Positions 34,000 through 46,479 are shown, counted from the first letter of the stretch. The stretch is DNA of 64,000 nt from Cladocopium goreaui (GCA_947184155.2 CAMXCT020003702.1:284001-348000), one strand, 5' to 3'. The notes: a model not told the origin generated them from the letters alone. Program-made: numbers and translations.

Positions 34000-35386
34000 A
34001 TCAAAGTAATTAAGTCAATCAACCAGCAACCATCATAAGCATCATGTGGTTGGGAAGCTTTATTCATGGCTCCAACTGGCTCCTCATGTTACTAAAATAG
34101 ATCCCCATAGTTCCCAATGTCTATCAATTTCTCCCTCCGTTCACCACTGGATAGTCAAACAACCTTGAAACAGATCAATAACTAGATGATCTAGATCACA
34201 GAAGGATGTTAAAAGCAACTGGATAGTCAATTTTCATAGATCTTCACCACTAAATTTTCTGTTCTAGATCTCTGTGGCCAATCCATCGATCGAACTGTCC
34301 AACCGTTTGGAGCCATCCTTGGTCCAACAGCTAGGCTTACCATTCTATATATATATATGATCGTATGGTTAAATACAATGACAATATATTATAGTTATGG
34401 TTATCATGATAATTAGTTGGTTACCATGATATAATTATGGTTACTATTAAAAGTACCATAATCATGATAATGGTTTATGGTTAATTTCATAGTCATAGTT
34501 CGATTAGTTAGATAACCATAATACTACATATCATCAAATAATCTATAATCAAATACCCATTCAGTTAGATATACATAATATTACTGGACATTAAATCTAA
34601 TGTTAAGTACCCAATTAACCAATTACCATCGCTAGTATAACAAATTAATTACTTATTGCCACTAAAACCATTATTACCACATATTATATACCACTATTAT
34701 CCATAAGTCCGTAATAATCAAATCCATCAAAATTTACCACTACTATCCATATTTATCCATGATCTTGGGTCAATAAAGTCAATTATCCAGAATAAAATGG
34801 TCAATTAATACAAACTTATCAGCGTTCTTGTCCCAATAACTCATTATCTTCATTTCTACCCTTATTACCACTGTTACCACTATACCAAATAGAATCAATA
34901 GAAAAAAAATGTATATCTAATTAAATACCCAACACTTCGATATCCAAAATAGTAATGGACATCCATCAAATCATGGATATTCCATCCATATTCCACTAGA
35001 AAATATTTTCCCACAGAAATATATTATATATTCATAGAATTGATATCTGCAAAAATCAAATACAATACCGCCATTACCCATTAATGGACATTAAACATAG
35101 CTACAGTGATAAATTAAGTGATATCCAACCAACGGATACCAACTAATTAAATAACTATAACAGTCATCAATATTCAACCAATCTTAGTTGGACATTGACT
35201 ATTTAAGCCATATTATTGATGAATATTAATTGAACCATAAAACTAGTTGTAACCAATTAATATAACTCATATTCATTAACCATATTGCTAGTTTCATACC
35301 CACTGGATATATACCATTAATATTAACTCAATACCACTGGATAACTTGTAAGATTATATTGCTAATATTAATATAACTATTATCAC
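34000..35386. other. AT-rich stretch without gene
   Basis: Unstructured AT-rich DNA with short ACCATTATTA-like words. I see no exon or element until the composite element at 35387. Confidence 0.6.
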
Positions 35387-35869
35387 TAATGTTGGTTACT
35401 GATTAGTGTGGGGATACGGTATTGTGTCCACAGACCTCAAAATTATTCTGTTACTCTGGAAATGGTCGAGGGGTACACTATTGTGTCCACAGGATTTTGG
35501 TGTAAGTTTTTTTTCATTTTTTTCATTTTTTTAGTTTTTAATTGTTTTTTATTTTATTTTAAAATTTTAAAATATTTTTTATATTTTTTTTATTTTTAAT
35601 TATAATAATTTTTAATTTAATTATTTTTTATTTTATTTTAAATTATTCTTTATTTTTTTGTGTCTTTTTATTTTCCAGGTACAAAATAGTATTATGCTTC
35701 AATAGCTATTTTTCCTTTCAATTAATTTCTTTCTTAGTTTCTTTCATTTGAAATTCTCAGAATGACCAGTTTCCCAAAATATATGATGCCTTATTAAAAC
35801 CCAATTTCACTCAAACAATTTTTCAAGAGGGTAGTCCATGAGCAACCCTGATACACAATAGTGTGGTTT

Positions 35870-36985
35870 GTTTGGGGGTACACTATTGTGTCCAGCTGCT
35901 TCCTGAGGTCATGTTTTTTTTTGATTTTTTCAATCATTTCCTTTACCTTTTCTTTTGCTAGCTAAAGTGTTTTCCTTTCAATTAATTTCTTTCTTAGTTT
36001 CTTTCATTTGAAATTCTCAGAAATGACCAGTTTCCCAAAATATATGATGCCTTATTAAAACCCAATTAAAAAACATCACTCAAACAATTTTTCAAGGGAG
36101 TAGTCCATGAGCAACCCTGATACAGAATAGTGTGGTTTGTTTGGAGGGTACACTATTGTGTCCAGCTGCTTTCCTGAGGTCATGATTTTTTTTTTTTTTC
36201 AATCATTTCCTTTACCTTTTCCTTTGCTAGCTAAAGTGTTTTCCTTTCAATTAATTTCTTTCTTAGTGTCTTTCATTTGAAATTCTCAGAATGACCAGTT
36301 TCCCAAAATATATGATGCCTTATTAAAACCCAATTAAAAAACATCACTCAAACAATTTTTCAAGGGTGTAGTCCATGAGCAACCCTGATACACAATAGTG
36401 TGGTTTGTTTGGGGGTACACTATTGTGTCCAGCTGCTTCCTGAGGTTATGTTTTTTTTTGATTTTTTCAATCATTTCCTTTACCTTTTCTTTTGCTAGCT
36501 AAAGTGTTTTCCTTTCAATTAATTCCTTTCTTAGTTTCTTTCATTTGAAATTCTCAGAAATGATCAGTTTCCCAAAATATATGATGCCTTATTAAAACCC
36601 AATTAAAAAACATCACTCAAACAATTTTTCAAGGGGGTAGTCCATGAGCAACCCTGATACACAATAGTGTGGTTTGTTTGGGGGTACACTATTGTGTCCA
36701 GCTGCTTCCTGAGGTTATGTTTTTTTTTGATTTTTTCAATCATTTCCTTTACCTTTTCTTTTGCTAGCTAAAGTGTTTTCCTTTCAATTAATTCCTTTCT
36801 TAGTTTCTTTCATTTGAAATTCCCAGAATGACCAGTTTCCCAAAATATATGATGCCTTATTAAAACCCAATTAAAAAACATCACTCAAACAATTTTTCAA
36901 GAGGGTAGTCCATGAGCAACCCTGATACACAATAGTGTGGTTTGTTTGGGGGTACACTATTGTGTCCAGCTGCTTCCTGAGGTTA
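35870..36985. repeat. ~270-bp tandem repeats inside the composite element
   Basis: Five near-identical units, each with the GGTACACTATTGTGTCCAGC box, a T-run, CAATCATTTCCTTTACC and AAATATATGATGCCTTATTA. More copies of the box lie at 38931, 39138, 39338, 39490, 39740 and 39890 with shortened spacers. Confidence 0.9.
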
Positions 36986-37024
36986 TGTTTTTTTTTCAAC
37001 CATTTCCTTTTCCTTTTCCTTTGC

Positions 37025-38735
37025 TAAAGTTTTTTTCTTTTATCGTATTTCTATGGTATTACTATTGGATTTCTATGGAATTCCTATGAGGTCTCCATGA
37101 TGTTTCTATGATATTTCTGGAGGATTTCTATGGTATTTCTGAAGGGGTGCTATGGGAGTTCTATGGTATTCTTATGGGATTTCCATTGGATTCCTATGGG
37201 ATTTTTATGGTATTTCTATGATCTTTCCTATGGAATTTCTATTGGATTCCTGTGGGTTTTCCAAGGTATTTCCATGATGTTTCTATGATCTTTCTATGGG
37301 ATTTCTGTGAGATTCCTATGGGATTTCCATGTTATTTCTATGATCTTTCTATGGGATTTCTGTGAGATTCCTATGGTATTTCCATGTTATTTCAGTTATT
37401 TCTATGATTTTTCTATGGGATTTCTGTGAGATTCCTATGGGATTTCCATGTTATTTCTATGATCTTTCTATGGGATTTCTGTGAGATTCTTATGGGATTT
37501 CCATGTTATTTCTATGATCTTTCTATGGGATTTCTGTGAGATTCCTATGGGATTTCCATGTTATTTCTATGATCTTTCTATGGGATTTCTGTGAGATTCC
37601 TATGGGATTTCCATGTTATTTCTATGATCTTTCTATGGGATTTCTGTGAGATTCCTATGGGATTTCCATGTTATTTCTATGATCTTTCTATGGGATTTCT
37701 GTGAGATTCTTATGGGATTTCCATGTTATTTCTATGATCTTTCTATGGGATTTCTGTGAGATTCCTATGGGATTTCCATGTTATTTATTTCTATGATCTT
37801 TCTATGGGATTTCTGTGAGATTCCTATGGGATTTCCATGTTATTTCTATGATCTTTCTATGGGATTTCTGTGAGATTCCTATGGGATTTCCATGTTATTT
37901 CTATGATCTTTCTATGGGATTTCTGTGAGATTCTTATGGGATTTCCATGTTATTTCTATGATCTTTCTATGGGATTTCTGTGAGATTCCTATGGGATTTC
38001 CATGTTATTTCTATGATCTTTCTATGGGATTTCTGTGAGATTCCTATGGGATTTCCATGTTATTTCTATGATCTTTCTATGGGATTTCTGTGAGATTCTT
38101 ATGGGATTTCCATGTTATTTCTATGATCTTTCTATGGGATTTCTGTGAGATTCCTATGGGATTTCCATGTTATTTCTATGATCTTTCTATGGGATTTCTG
38201 TGAGATTCCTATGGGATTTCCATGATCTTTCTATGGGATTTCTGTTATGATCTTTCTATGATTCCTCTGTGAGATTTCCCTATGGGATTATCCTATGATT
38301 TCTGTTTCTATGGGATTTCTGTTATGATCTTTCTATGGGATTTCTGTGAGATTCTTATGGGATTTCCATGTTATTTCTATGATCTTTCTATGGGATTTCT
38401 GTGAGATTCCTATGGGATTTCCATGTTATTTCTATGATCTTTCTATGGGATTTCTGTGAGATTCTTATGGGATTTCCATGTTATTTCTATGATCTTTCTA
38501 TGGGATTTCTGTGAGATTCCTATGGGATTTCCATGTTATGTTATTCTATGATCTTTCTATGGGATTTCTGTGAGATTCTTATGGGATTTCCATGTTATTT
38601 CTATGATCTTTCTATGGGATTTCTGTGAGATTCCTATGGGATTTCCATGTTGTTTCTATGATCTTTCTATGGGGTTTCTGTGAGATTCCTATGGGATTTC
38701 CATGTTATTTCTATGATCTTTTGGGATTTCCATTC
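37025..38735. repeat. 55-bp satellite built from five 11-mers
   Basis: Unit reads TTTCTATGATC TTTCTATGGGA / TTTCTGTGAGA TTCCTATGGGA / TTTCCATGTTA, repeated about 25 times between 37.3 and 38.7 kb. The left flank (37025-37300) is the same 11-mer in less ordered form, apparently an older stage. Confidence 0.9.
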
Positions 38736-39939
38736 CCTTTACATGTTCCTTTGCTAAAGATTTTTTTATTTTCTCAATTAATTTCTTTTATTTAGAATTC
38801 TCAGAAATGCTCAATTTCCCAAAATATATGATGCCTTATTAAAACCCAATTAAAAAACATCACTCAAACAATTTTTCAAGGGGGTAGTCCATGAGCAACC
38901 CTGATACAGAATAGCGTGGTTTGTTTGAGGGTACACTATTGTGTCCAGCTGCTTCCTGAGGTTATGTTTTTTTTCAACCTTTTCCTTTTCCTTTTCCTTT
39001 GCTAAAGTTTGTTTCCTTTTACTTAGCTTCATTTTTCTTGGAATCAAAACCAAAGGCTTTCCAAAGGATTAGTTTCAGCCAAGCAAAAAAAAACATGAAT
39101 GATCATGATACACAATAGTATGGTTTGTTTGAGGGTACACTATTGTGTCCAGCTGCTTCCTGAGGTGATTTTTTTTGAAACATTCCCTTTACCTTTTCCT
39201 TTGCTAAAGTTTGTTTCCTTTTACTTAGCTTCATTTTTCTTGGAATCAAAACCAAAGGCTTTCCAAAGGATTAGTTTCAGCCAAGCAAAAAAAAAACATG
39301 AATGATCATGATACACAATAGTATGGTTTGTTTGGGGGTACACTATTGTGTCCAGCTGCTTCCTGAGGTGATTGTTTTTTTTCTTTTACTTGAAAGTAAA
39401 TTGAAATCAATTGCAAGTAAATTGAAATCAATTGAAAGTAACTTGAAATGAATATGATCATGATACACAATAGTATGGTTTGTTTGAGGGTACACTATTG
39501 TGTCCAGCTGCTTCCTGAGGTGATTTTTTTTGAAACATTCCCTTTACATTTTCCTTTGCTAAAGTTTGTTTCTTTTATTTTCTCAATTAGTTTCTTTTAT
39601 TTAGAATTCTCAGAAATGCTGAATTTTCCAAAATATATGATGCCTTATTAAAACCCAATTAAAAAACATCACTCAAACAATTTTTCAAGGGGGTAGTCCA
39701 TGAGCAACCCTGATACACAATAGTATGGTTTGTTTGGGGGTACACTATTGTGTCCAGCTGCTTCCTGAGGTGATTGTTTTTTTTCTTTTACTTGAAAGTA
39801 AATTGAAATCAATTGCAAGTAAATTGAAATCAATTGAAAGTAACTTGAAATGAATATGATCATGATACACAATAGTATGGTTTGTTTGAGGGTACACTAT
39901 TGTGTCCAGCTGCTTCCTGTGGTGATTGTTTTTTTTCTT

Positions 39940-40222
39940 TTACTTGAAAGTAAATTGAAATCAATTGAAAGTAAATTGAAATCAATTGAAAGTAAATTGA
40001 AATCAATTGAAAGTAAATTGAAATCAATTGAAGGTAAATTGAAATCAATTGAAAGTAAATTGAAATCAATTGAAAGTAAATTGAAATCAATTGAAAGTAA
40101 ATTGAAATCAATTGAAAGTAAATTGAAATCAATTCAAAATAAATTCAAATCAATTCAAAATAAATTGAAATCAATTCAAAATAAATTGAAATCAATTCAA
40201 AATAAATTGAAATCAATTTAAA
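39940..40222. repeat. 21-bp array
   Basis: About 12 copies of AAATTGAAATCAATTGAAAGT, decaying to AAATTGAAATCAATTCAAAA on the right. Shorter starts of the same array are at 39390-39450 and 39790-39850. The long KLKSIES-type shadow frames are a consequence. Confidence 0.9.
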
Positions 40223-40430
40223 TCTATCAATTTTTTTTGATTTTACCGTATTCTGTACCCGGTAATTTGTTTTTTCCACACTATTCTGTTACCCAAATTT
40301 GTTTAGGGGGGGGGGCCTCCCCACACTAATCAGTAACCTACATTAATATATTAATTAAGTTACCCAATGACTTAACTCATATTCCTATCTCATTCACCCC
40401 GATGTTTGTTAAGTCAGTCACCACTGGCAC

Positions 40431-40515
40431 CTCAATACCATAGGCCATGGAGCTGTAGTCGCGGCTGGCAAAGGGACCCTGGGAATGGCGAAGCCGCGAA
40501 GTGACGTCAGAAAAA
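40431..40515 (-). CDS. putative exon
   Basis: 28 codons after 1 nt: FSDVTSRLRHSQGPFASRDY then SSMAYGIE. Acceptor CATCAG, donor GAG|GT; GC3-rich. Lies 86 bp right of the 4.96-kb composite repeat. Confidence 0.6.
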
Positions 40516-40544
40516 CTGATGCTTGCAAGGTGGTAGAACTCCAA

Positions 40545-40798
40545 TAACTGTTGTTTATGGTAGTTATATCTATGGTTCATGGGGTATAAACCGACTTATA
40601 ACTGGGTTTATAGTCGATTTATAAGTCTGATAACTAGGACTTTTGGTAGATATACCAGTATCTGTAGTTAATGGGGGGTTTTGAACCAACTGATAACTGG
40701 GTTGCAACACGTTGTATGGTTTTTAGGGCATGTATCTCTACTTCATGGGGTGAAACGAAACCGACACACGTAACTGGGGGCCCCACCCTGTGGTGAAG
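40545..40798. mobile_element. two degenerate family B copies
   Basis: Repeats of TATGGTTTATGG/GGGGTATAAACCGACTTATAA and final GGGGGCCCCACCCTGTG. Confidence 0.55.
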
Positions 40799-40959
40799 AT
40801 ATAAGTGTGATGGGTGAATCAATAGTCAAATCAGGATATTTGCATTCCAATTTAGGCAAAGATATCTTGGAAGAGGATGAATTGACCTAGTTGGCCATAC
40901 ATGCTTCGATAATTTCGGGCGAAATGTTCGTGGTTGATAAGCATTTCATGCAAATATGA

Positions 40960-41146
40960 TTGGAGAACCTTAACAACTTGGGATGTCCAAAATTGGCGGT
41001 GTCGATTGAGTTGAAGGAAATATCTATAAGAGACGTCGAGAAACTATGGATTTACGTACCAAACTCATGGCGCAACAACCCAAAATTTCCGGGGTGTTTT
41101 TGGGGGGGCAAAGAGATCAAAGAGGAAACACGACACCGAAATTGAA
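40960..41146. other. coding-like island, strand unclear
   Basis: Plus frame: VSIELKEISIRDVEKLWIYV ... ending in TGA; minus frame: FETWESHILELGTSGLQFRC .... Both are plausible; no consistent splice sites. Confidence 0.25.
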
Positions 41147-41709
41147 GCCCTGAAGTTCCAAGTTCCAAGATGTGAGATTCCCATGTTTCAAAATCCAGCC
41201 TGGCAGCTTGGCAGTTCAGATCATTTATGACTGTAGAATACTGTAGATGGGTATAAACATGGTGATGAGCAGAACATATTCCCATGATATCCCAGTTCCA
41301 ATAAAAATAACTGTGGATATTGTGGGAGATAAATAAGACATATGGATAGTCCATTTCTTACATGAAACTATGGGGATATTTTTGGGAATATGTTCCATAA
41401 TGTGGTAAAACCAATTATAAACTAACCCCAATTGGACCAGAAATGGGTGCTAAAAAACCATCCCTAAATGGTAGGTGTATCATTGGGTTTAACACATTAT
41501 CTCCCCATAGCTTTCTGTCACCAACTCCAGAACCACCTTGAAGAAGACACATCCCTATTTTGATGAATCAAACAGTTACGTATGTTAGATCTAATTTTCC
41601 AAATATATTATCCCATACATCAAATACAATTCCATACAAAATTCTTAGCGGCATTCCGTACTGCGTACATATCATTCCATATTTGTCAGTTTTTACACCC
41701 AATATAATT

Positions 41710-42515
41710 TCACTAAATACTCCATATACATATATAAAAATATGTATATACATATATGCCTACATGTATATATACATATATACAGATATAATTATATATG
41801 TATATATACATACATATATACATATTTACATATACACATAAATATACAAATTTGCAAATACACATATATACATATATACATATATACATATATACATAGA
41901 TACATACATACATATATACATATATACATATATACACATACACACATATACACATATACACATATATATATATACACATATACATATATACATATAAACA
42001 AATAAACATATAAACATATACATATATATACATATATACATATATACGTATATACATGTATACATATCCAACACACACATACACTTATACACATATACAT
42101 CTATACATATAAACATATATACATATTTACATGTATAAATATACATACATATATACACTTATACATATATACATATATACATATATACATTTATACATAT
42201 ATACATATGTACATATGTACATATATACATATATACATATTTACATAAATACAGAAATACAACTATACATATCTACATATATACATATATACATATATAC
42301 ATATATACATATCCACACACATACACATATACACATATACATCTTTACATCTTTACATATAAACATATATACATATATACATATATATATATATACACAT
42401 CCGTTTATACATATATACATTTTTACATATATACATATATACATAAAACATGTATACATATATACATATATACATAGATACACGTATACATATATACATA
42501 TTCACATATACAATG
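41710..42515. repeat. CATATATA array, about 800 bp
   Basis: Degenerate CATATATACATATATA with interspersed ACACATACAC blocks; two halves (41740-42080 and 42110-42500) resemble each other. All long frames here are shadows. Confidence 0.95.
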
Positions 42516-42578
42516 GGAATATCCATGCATATCTATTTTACAAAATCCAATTCCAGTGGCCGCAATCCACCCATCTGC

Positions 42579-42644
42579 CTCTTTGCTATTTGGCGAAGGA
42601 CATGGTCTCCCCACCTGCAATGGGTTGGCAAAGGACCGCCCGAC
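42579..42644 (-). CDS. putative exon, Pro/Ser-rich
   Basis: 22 codons VGRSFANPLQVGRPCPSPNS then KE; acceptor CCCAG|G, donor GAG|GC. A shorter exon ending at TTGCAG|GT is possible. Phase 0. Confidence 0.55.
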
Positions 42645-43012
42645 CTGGGGAATCCAATGGAAAAACACAGGAAAACACATGGAAATCCAATGGAAAAACA
42701 TGAAAATCCAATGGAAAAACATGGAAACCCAATGGAGAAACAAGTGTTTTGAACATGATCTGAATGGAATGCTATGGAAGCTGTCAAGCAACCAATGTTG
42801 GCCACCGGCCCCCTTTTTTCCAAACCCAGAGAATCCGCAAAAACCGGTAGTTCAGTGGAGAATATGTATGAAAAAACAACACAGACCCCGAGGATCGAGC
42901 ATTTTTAGAGAAAAAAAAATGGCTTCCAACATCTTCCAACCCCCATAGCAAGGTCTATGTTAGTGACGACGGAGATGACACAGGTTCGATTTTCGGATTT
43001 CCAGTATAGCAA

Positions 43013-43300
43013 CCTCCTCCAAGACATGGAAAAGTATTTCCAGCATGCGAGTTTGACGATGTTTTCCGCCATATGTTCCAGGTGTCCAACTATTTTAAGT
43101 GCAGGTTACATCCAAAGTTCAAATCCGGAAGGATTGTGAAGTATTATCATATATCCCAAACATTATACACCCTGTATATATCCATCAAACAAGATAATAT
43201 ACCTGATATACCTATGACATCCAATTTTTATTGCCATGATCATGAACTACCCATGAGATCAATGGCAAATTCAGGCAGTAAACATTCCGTTACGCCCTGA
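43013..43300 (+). other. open frame, possible coding fragment on plus strand
   Basis: A stop-free plus frame contains VFPACEFDDVFRHMFQVSNY and KCRLHPKFKSGRIVKYY. It has no ATG near its start and no clear splice sites. It might be a transposase-type fragment, but I cannot name it. A second plus frame is also open. Confidence 0.25.
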
Positions 43301-43523
43301 ATCATACACCTTATCTATGGAGCGGTACCTCAATAGACCATATATAAGGTGTGTCTGTACATAAATATATACATGGATAGATATATGGCGTGTAAATATA
43401 CAATTACATAAGCGATATGATATATGAAATTGGTATTTATAGATATCTCTGGCCCGTAAATCACAATATCTCACTAACCTGAACATAAGCTATATGATAT
43501 ATGAAATTGGTATTTATAGATAT

Positions 43524-43646
43524 ATCTGGGTAAATTACAAAATCTCACTAACCTGAATTTTGCGGCCATTTGGTGATGATTTCCCTATAAAATCATGATT
43601 CCAGGGTTCGGAGAACAGTGAGGTCGTGATCAAATTTACCCAGATA
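43524..43646. mobile_element. family F MITE
   Basis: ATCTGGGTAAATTACA ... TCAAATTTACCCAGAT. Its left half is duplicated just upstream (43404-43480). Confidence 0.8.
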
Positions 43647-44062
43647 TATGGTGTATATATATATATATATATTTGTACACTATATATATATAGTATATAT
43701 ATACCATATATACTTTATATATACTATTTATATACTATATATATATACACTATATATATACTATATATATACTATATATATACTATATATATACTATATA
43801 TATAATATATATACTATATATATAATATATACTATATATATACTATATATATACACTATATACATATATACTATATATATACTCTATATATATACTATAT
43901 ATATATACTATATAAATATACTATATATATATACTATATATATACTATATATATACTATAGATATATACTATATATATAATAGATATACTATAGGTATAC
44001 TATAGATATATACTATAGATATACTATAGATATACTAATACTATAGATATATGGCGTACATA
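43640..44062. repeat. TATACTATATA array
   Basis: About 400 bp of TATATACTA units, decaying to AGATATACTAT on the right. Confidence 0.95.
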
Positions 44063-44123
44063 TATATTATATATTGAAGATATGCACCTCATGGTATTTT
44101 ACTGGGCATCTTTATGGCCACAC

Positions 44124-44180
44124 CTTCACAGCAATCAACTTAATGGGCTCCTGCGGGTCCGTCCTGGCGATGAGATGGGG
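44124..44180 (-). CDS. putative exon
   Basis: 19 codons PHLIARTDPQEPIKLIAVK between TTCAG and a textbook AAG|GT donor; phase 0 at both ends and in phase with 42579-42644. Confidence 0.6.
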
Positions 44181-44947
44181 CTGAACTAACTACCTATGGC
44201 AACTATGCTAGATATAACCATTGTTTTCATGGGGTTTACTAAGTTTACTATGGTTTATGATAGTTAATGGTAGTTAATACTATTGTATTCATGGTTAATC
44301 ATTTAGTTAATGATTATGAAGGTAACTATATATATATATTTATATGCCTTAGAAGTAGCTATGCTAGATATAAAGAAATAGTATTCATGGGGGTTTATAC
44401 TATGGTAGAATTTTAGGGTTTAAAGACCAACAAACTTTTGAGGAAAAACGGGGAAAATGGATTCGATATGTTCGAAGAAAAAAACATACGGGAAAAAAGC
44501 TGGAGATGTTTGTATTCTTTAGCCATTCATTACCATCATATATTTACCATCCATATGACGGGTAATGAATGGCTAATTACCATCAATAATTACCATAAAG
44601 CCCATCATATAAAGCCAGTCATATATTTACCATTCATAAACCCTTTATGTAATTAAAACCAATGCATATTCGAACCGATCCACGGGCCATTGGGGAAATT
44701 TAATGGTATTCAATAACCACTTACCACTAAAGTGTCACTAAAGTTGATACCGGTTGGGAAGAAAATTATTGGGAATCGTCAACTGGCCAGCTATTGGGTT
44801 TGGGACTGGGGAATATGCTTGGTAACTGTGATATCATCACGATACCATATGAAGCCACTGGTGATATAATGGAAATGAATGCAATACTAATTGGAATATG
44901 ATTGGGATATAATCGGGATATATATTGGAGATCCTCAAGGACTCAGC

Positions 44948-45065
44948 CTAGCATGCTTGCTAGAGTCCACGCGCTTCCTTGCAGCCTGTCAAGCTTGTGC
45001 AATTCCTTGTGTTTTGCGTGGAAACTTTCTTTCGACACGGGCTCATTTTGGGGCTTGGAATGCGC
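44948..45065 (-). CDS. putative exon, Lys/His-rich
   Basis: 39 codons plus 1 nt: AHSKPQNEPVSKESFHAKHK, then ELHKLDRLQGSAWTLASML. Acceptor ATGTAG|G, donor CTAG|GC (or CTA|GC 13 nt earlier, which would join the next exon in phase). The plus strand is also open, but lacks comparable third-position bias. Confidence 0.6.
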
Positions 45066-45337
45066 CTACATTCTTGATAAGCGTATCCCTTCATCCTGTA
45101 CCTTTCCTGTTAAAAATACCAAAAATGTTGCAGTTAATTTAGCTGAACTGATTTCTGGCGGTTTTCCTGTTACGAACCATGCATGACCATTCATAACCAT
45201 CATGTATGACGTTCTGGCTAGATTTTTGTAATTTTCCCAGACATGCCTTTGCGATACAACCACCATGCAACTATGCAAGCACCAAAAAACTACCCGAAGG
45301 TATCGGACACCACATCCCAAAAACATGCTCACATCTC

Positions 45338-45381
45338 CTCGCGCACTGTGGCCCTGACTCGGGCCAAGTGCTGAAGTACCT
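45338..45381 (-). CDS. putative exon
   Basis: 14 codons VLQHLARVRATVRE, GC3-rich. Acceptor TAAAG|A, donor GAG|GA (a GT donor 5 nt on is also possible). In phase with the exon at 44948-45065. Confidence 0.45.
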
Positions 45382-45475
45382 CTTTATCATATATCACATC
45401 CACGTGTGCATGGGCCAACCAAGACGACCTTGGAATTCATCATCAGGGACTTCGGGGCGACCAGAAGACAAAAAA

Positions 45476-46315
45476 TCAGAAGTGCAATGCCAAGACTTGC
45501 CCTTCTGCAAAACTGTGGAGCCGTTGATACATCTGACGAAGTTTCATGTGCCACACCAAGACGCTTCTATGATGCTGATCAGGTGATACGCGCTCTCTTT
45601 TGCACAAGCGGTCAAGCCCTTGAGTGATTGTAGCTCCTTTAGGGGCTTTTGTGCGTTCGCGTAAATAAGTTTTAATGGATGCTTTGCGGTGTGTTTTCGG
45701 CAGAAAAGGCACAGTGCCCAAGCAAAAAACACATGTACAAGAAGCAGTACCATGAGTAGCTTCGTGAGACACGGCAGTGATCGGTACACGGAACTGGGGC
45801 ACTGCTTTTGAAAACTCACTGATTGGGATTTCAGGATGCGTCTTCTTAATGTGACGATGCCGCTTGTTTTGCGCCTGTACTACCTTACCAGTAAATGATA
45901 CCTCGCAAATGTGACAGGTCCAATTAATTTCTCTGGGTCCGGTGGAAATGGATGCAGAAGCTGAAGCGGCAGACGGGTTGGAACCACTAGGCCTGGCTTC
46001 TTGAGGCTCGCTCAGGCGATGGCTACGCTTGGCATTTGATGCAAAGTCGGTCAAACACGTGCTCCGTTTGGCGGGAGTGCACTGACCGAAATCAGTTAAC
46101 CTTCGGCTTGACTTATTTGATTTCGGTGTGGCAAACTGTGAAATGCAAATGGGGGCATTGTCAGTGTCCAAACGACCTTTCTTTGCAGCTCCACGATAGC
46201 CTTTGGTGCCACCGTCTTCAGCATGATTCTGCCACAGGGCTTGAATATCGGAATCCGAAGGTAAGTTCACCATGCTCAGCCTCATACATGAGGCATACAA
46301 CCTCCTTAGTAGCAT
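45476..46315 (-). CDS. open frame with C2H2-like zinc finger, downstream of OTU-like domain
   Basis: The longest stop-free frame in the window (279 codons). A C2H2-like finger lies near the middle: WTCHICEVSFTGKV, then a long loop and HRHIKKTHPE. Further on comes a CTCVFCLG Cys pair and a basic tail (KASIKTYLRERTKAPKGA). N-terminally it overlaps the OTU-like frame in a different phase, so OTU and finger were probably one protein. OTU plus zinc-finger combinations occur in transposon-encoded proteins (general knowledge), but no reverse transcriptase is visible here. Start codon uncertain. Confidence 0.5.
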   Translation of the reverse strand: MLLRRLYASCMRLSMVNLPSDSDIQALWQNHAEDGGTKGYRGAAKKGRLDTDNAPICISQFATPKSNKSSRRLTDFGQCTPAKRSTCLTDFASNAKRSHRLSEPQEARPSGSNPSAASASASISTGPREINWTCHICEVSFTGKVVQAQNKRHRHIKKTHPEIPISEFSKAVPQFRVPITAVSHEATHGTASCTCVFCLGTVPFLPKTHRKASIKTYLRERTKAPKGATITQGLDRLCKRERVSPDQHHRSVLVWHMKLRQMYQRLHSFAEGQVLALHF

Positions 46316-46472
46316 GCACTAAGCTGTCTGTGGCATGAACAACTAACACTGGCCTGTCCATGGCCTCGCTGTAAGCTCCGATTTCACAATATCCAGCCCA
46401 TGCATTATCTTTTCCAAGGGCTTGGAGATAATCAGCATTCATGGGTACATTGCTAGGACTGAGTCCGTCCAA
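46218..46472 (-). pseudogene. C-terminal half of the OTU-like domain (frame-shifted)
   Basis: Frame with DYLQALGKDNAWAGYCEIGA, then AMDRPVLVVHA and VVCLMYEAEHGE. The pattern W-A/G-G..E..A......P..V matches the central part of OTU domains, and the His in EAEHGE sits about where the catalytic His is expected, though the usual H-Y/W is absent. The frame then stops; the continuing coding frame (45476-46315) is shifted again. Two shifts make this a likely pseudogene. Confidence 0.5.
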
Positions 46473-46479
46473 AAAATTC

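Larger units (their letters stand above)
35387..40345. mobile_element. 4.96-kb composite element with 28-bp terminal inverted repeats
   Basis: Left end 35387-35414 and right end 40318-40345 are inverted copies (27 of 28 bp; core GGTTACTGATTAGTGTGGGG). Inside are about eleven copies of a module with TACACTATTGTGTCCAGCTG, a 55-bp satellite, and a 21-bp array. No transposase-like frame is seen. Likely a non-autonomous element that grew by internal tandem amplification. Confidence 0.7.

Noticed and set aside
39850-40221. 123-codon frame with KLKSIES repeats
   Set aside because: The 21-bp array produces it; the opposite strand is equally open and no non-repeat coding part follows.
41713-42500. 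Long open frames rich in Tyr, Ile, Met and Cys (up to 190 codons)
   Set aside because: They are translations of the CATATATA array, open in several frames on both strands.
43648-43980. 110-codon Tyr/Ile frame
   Set aside because: TATACTATA microsatellite.
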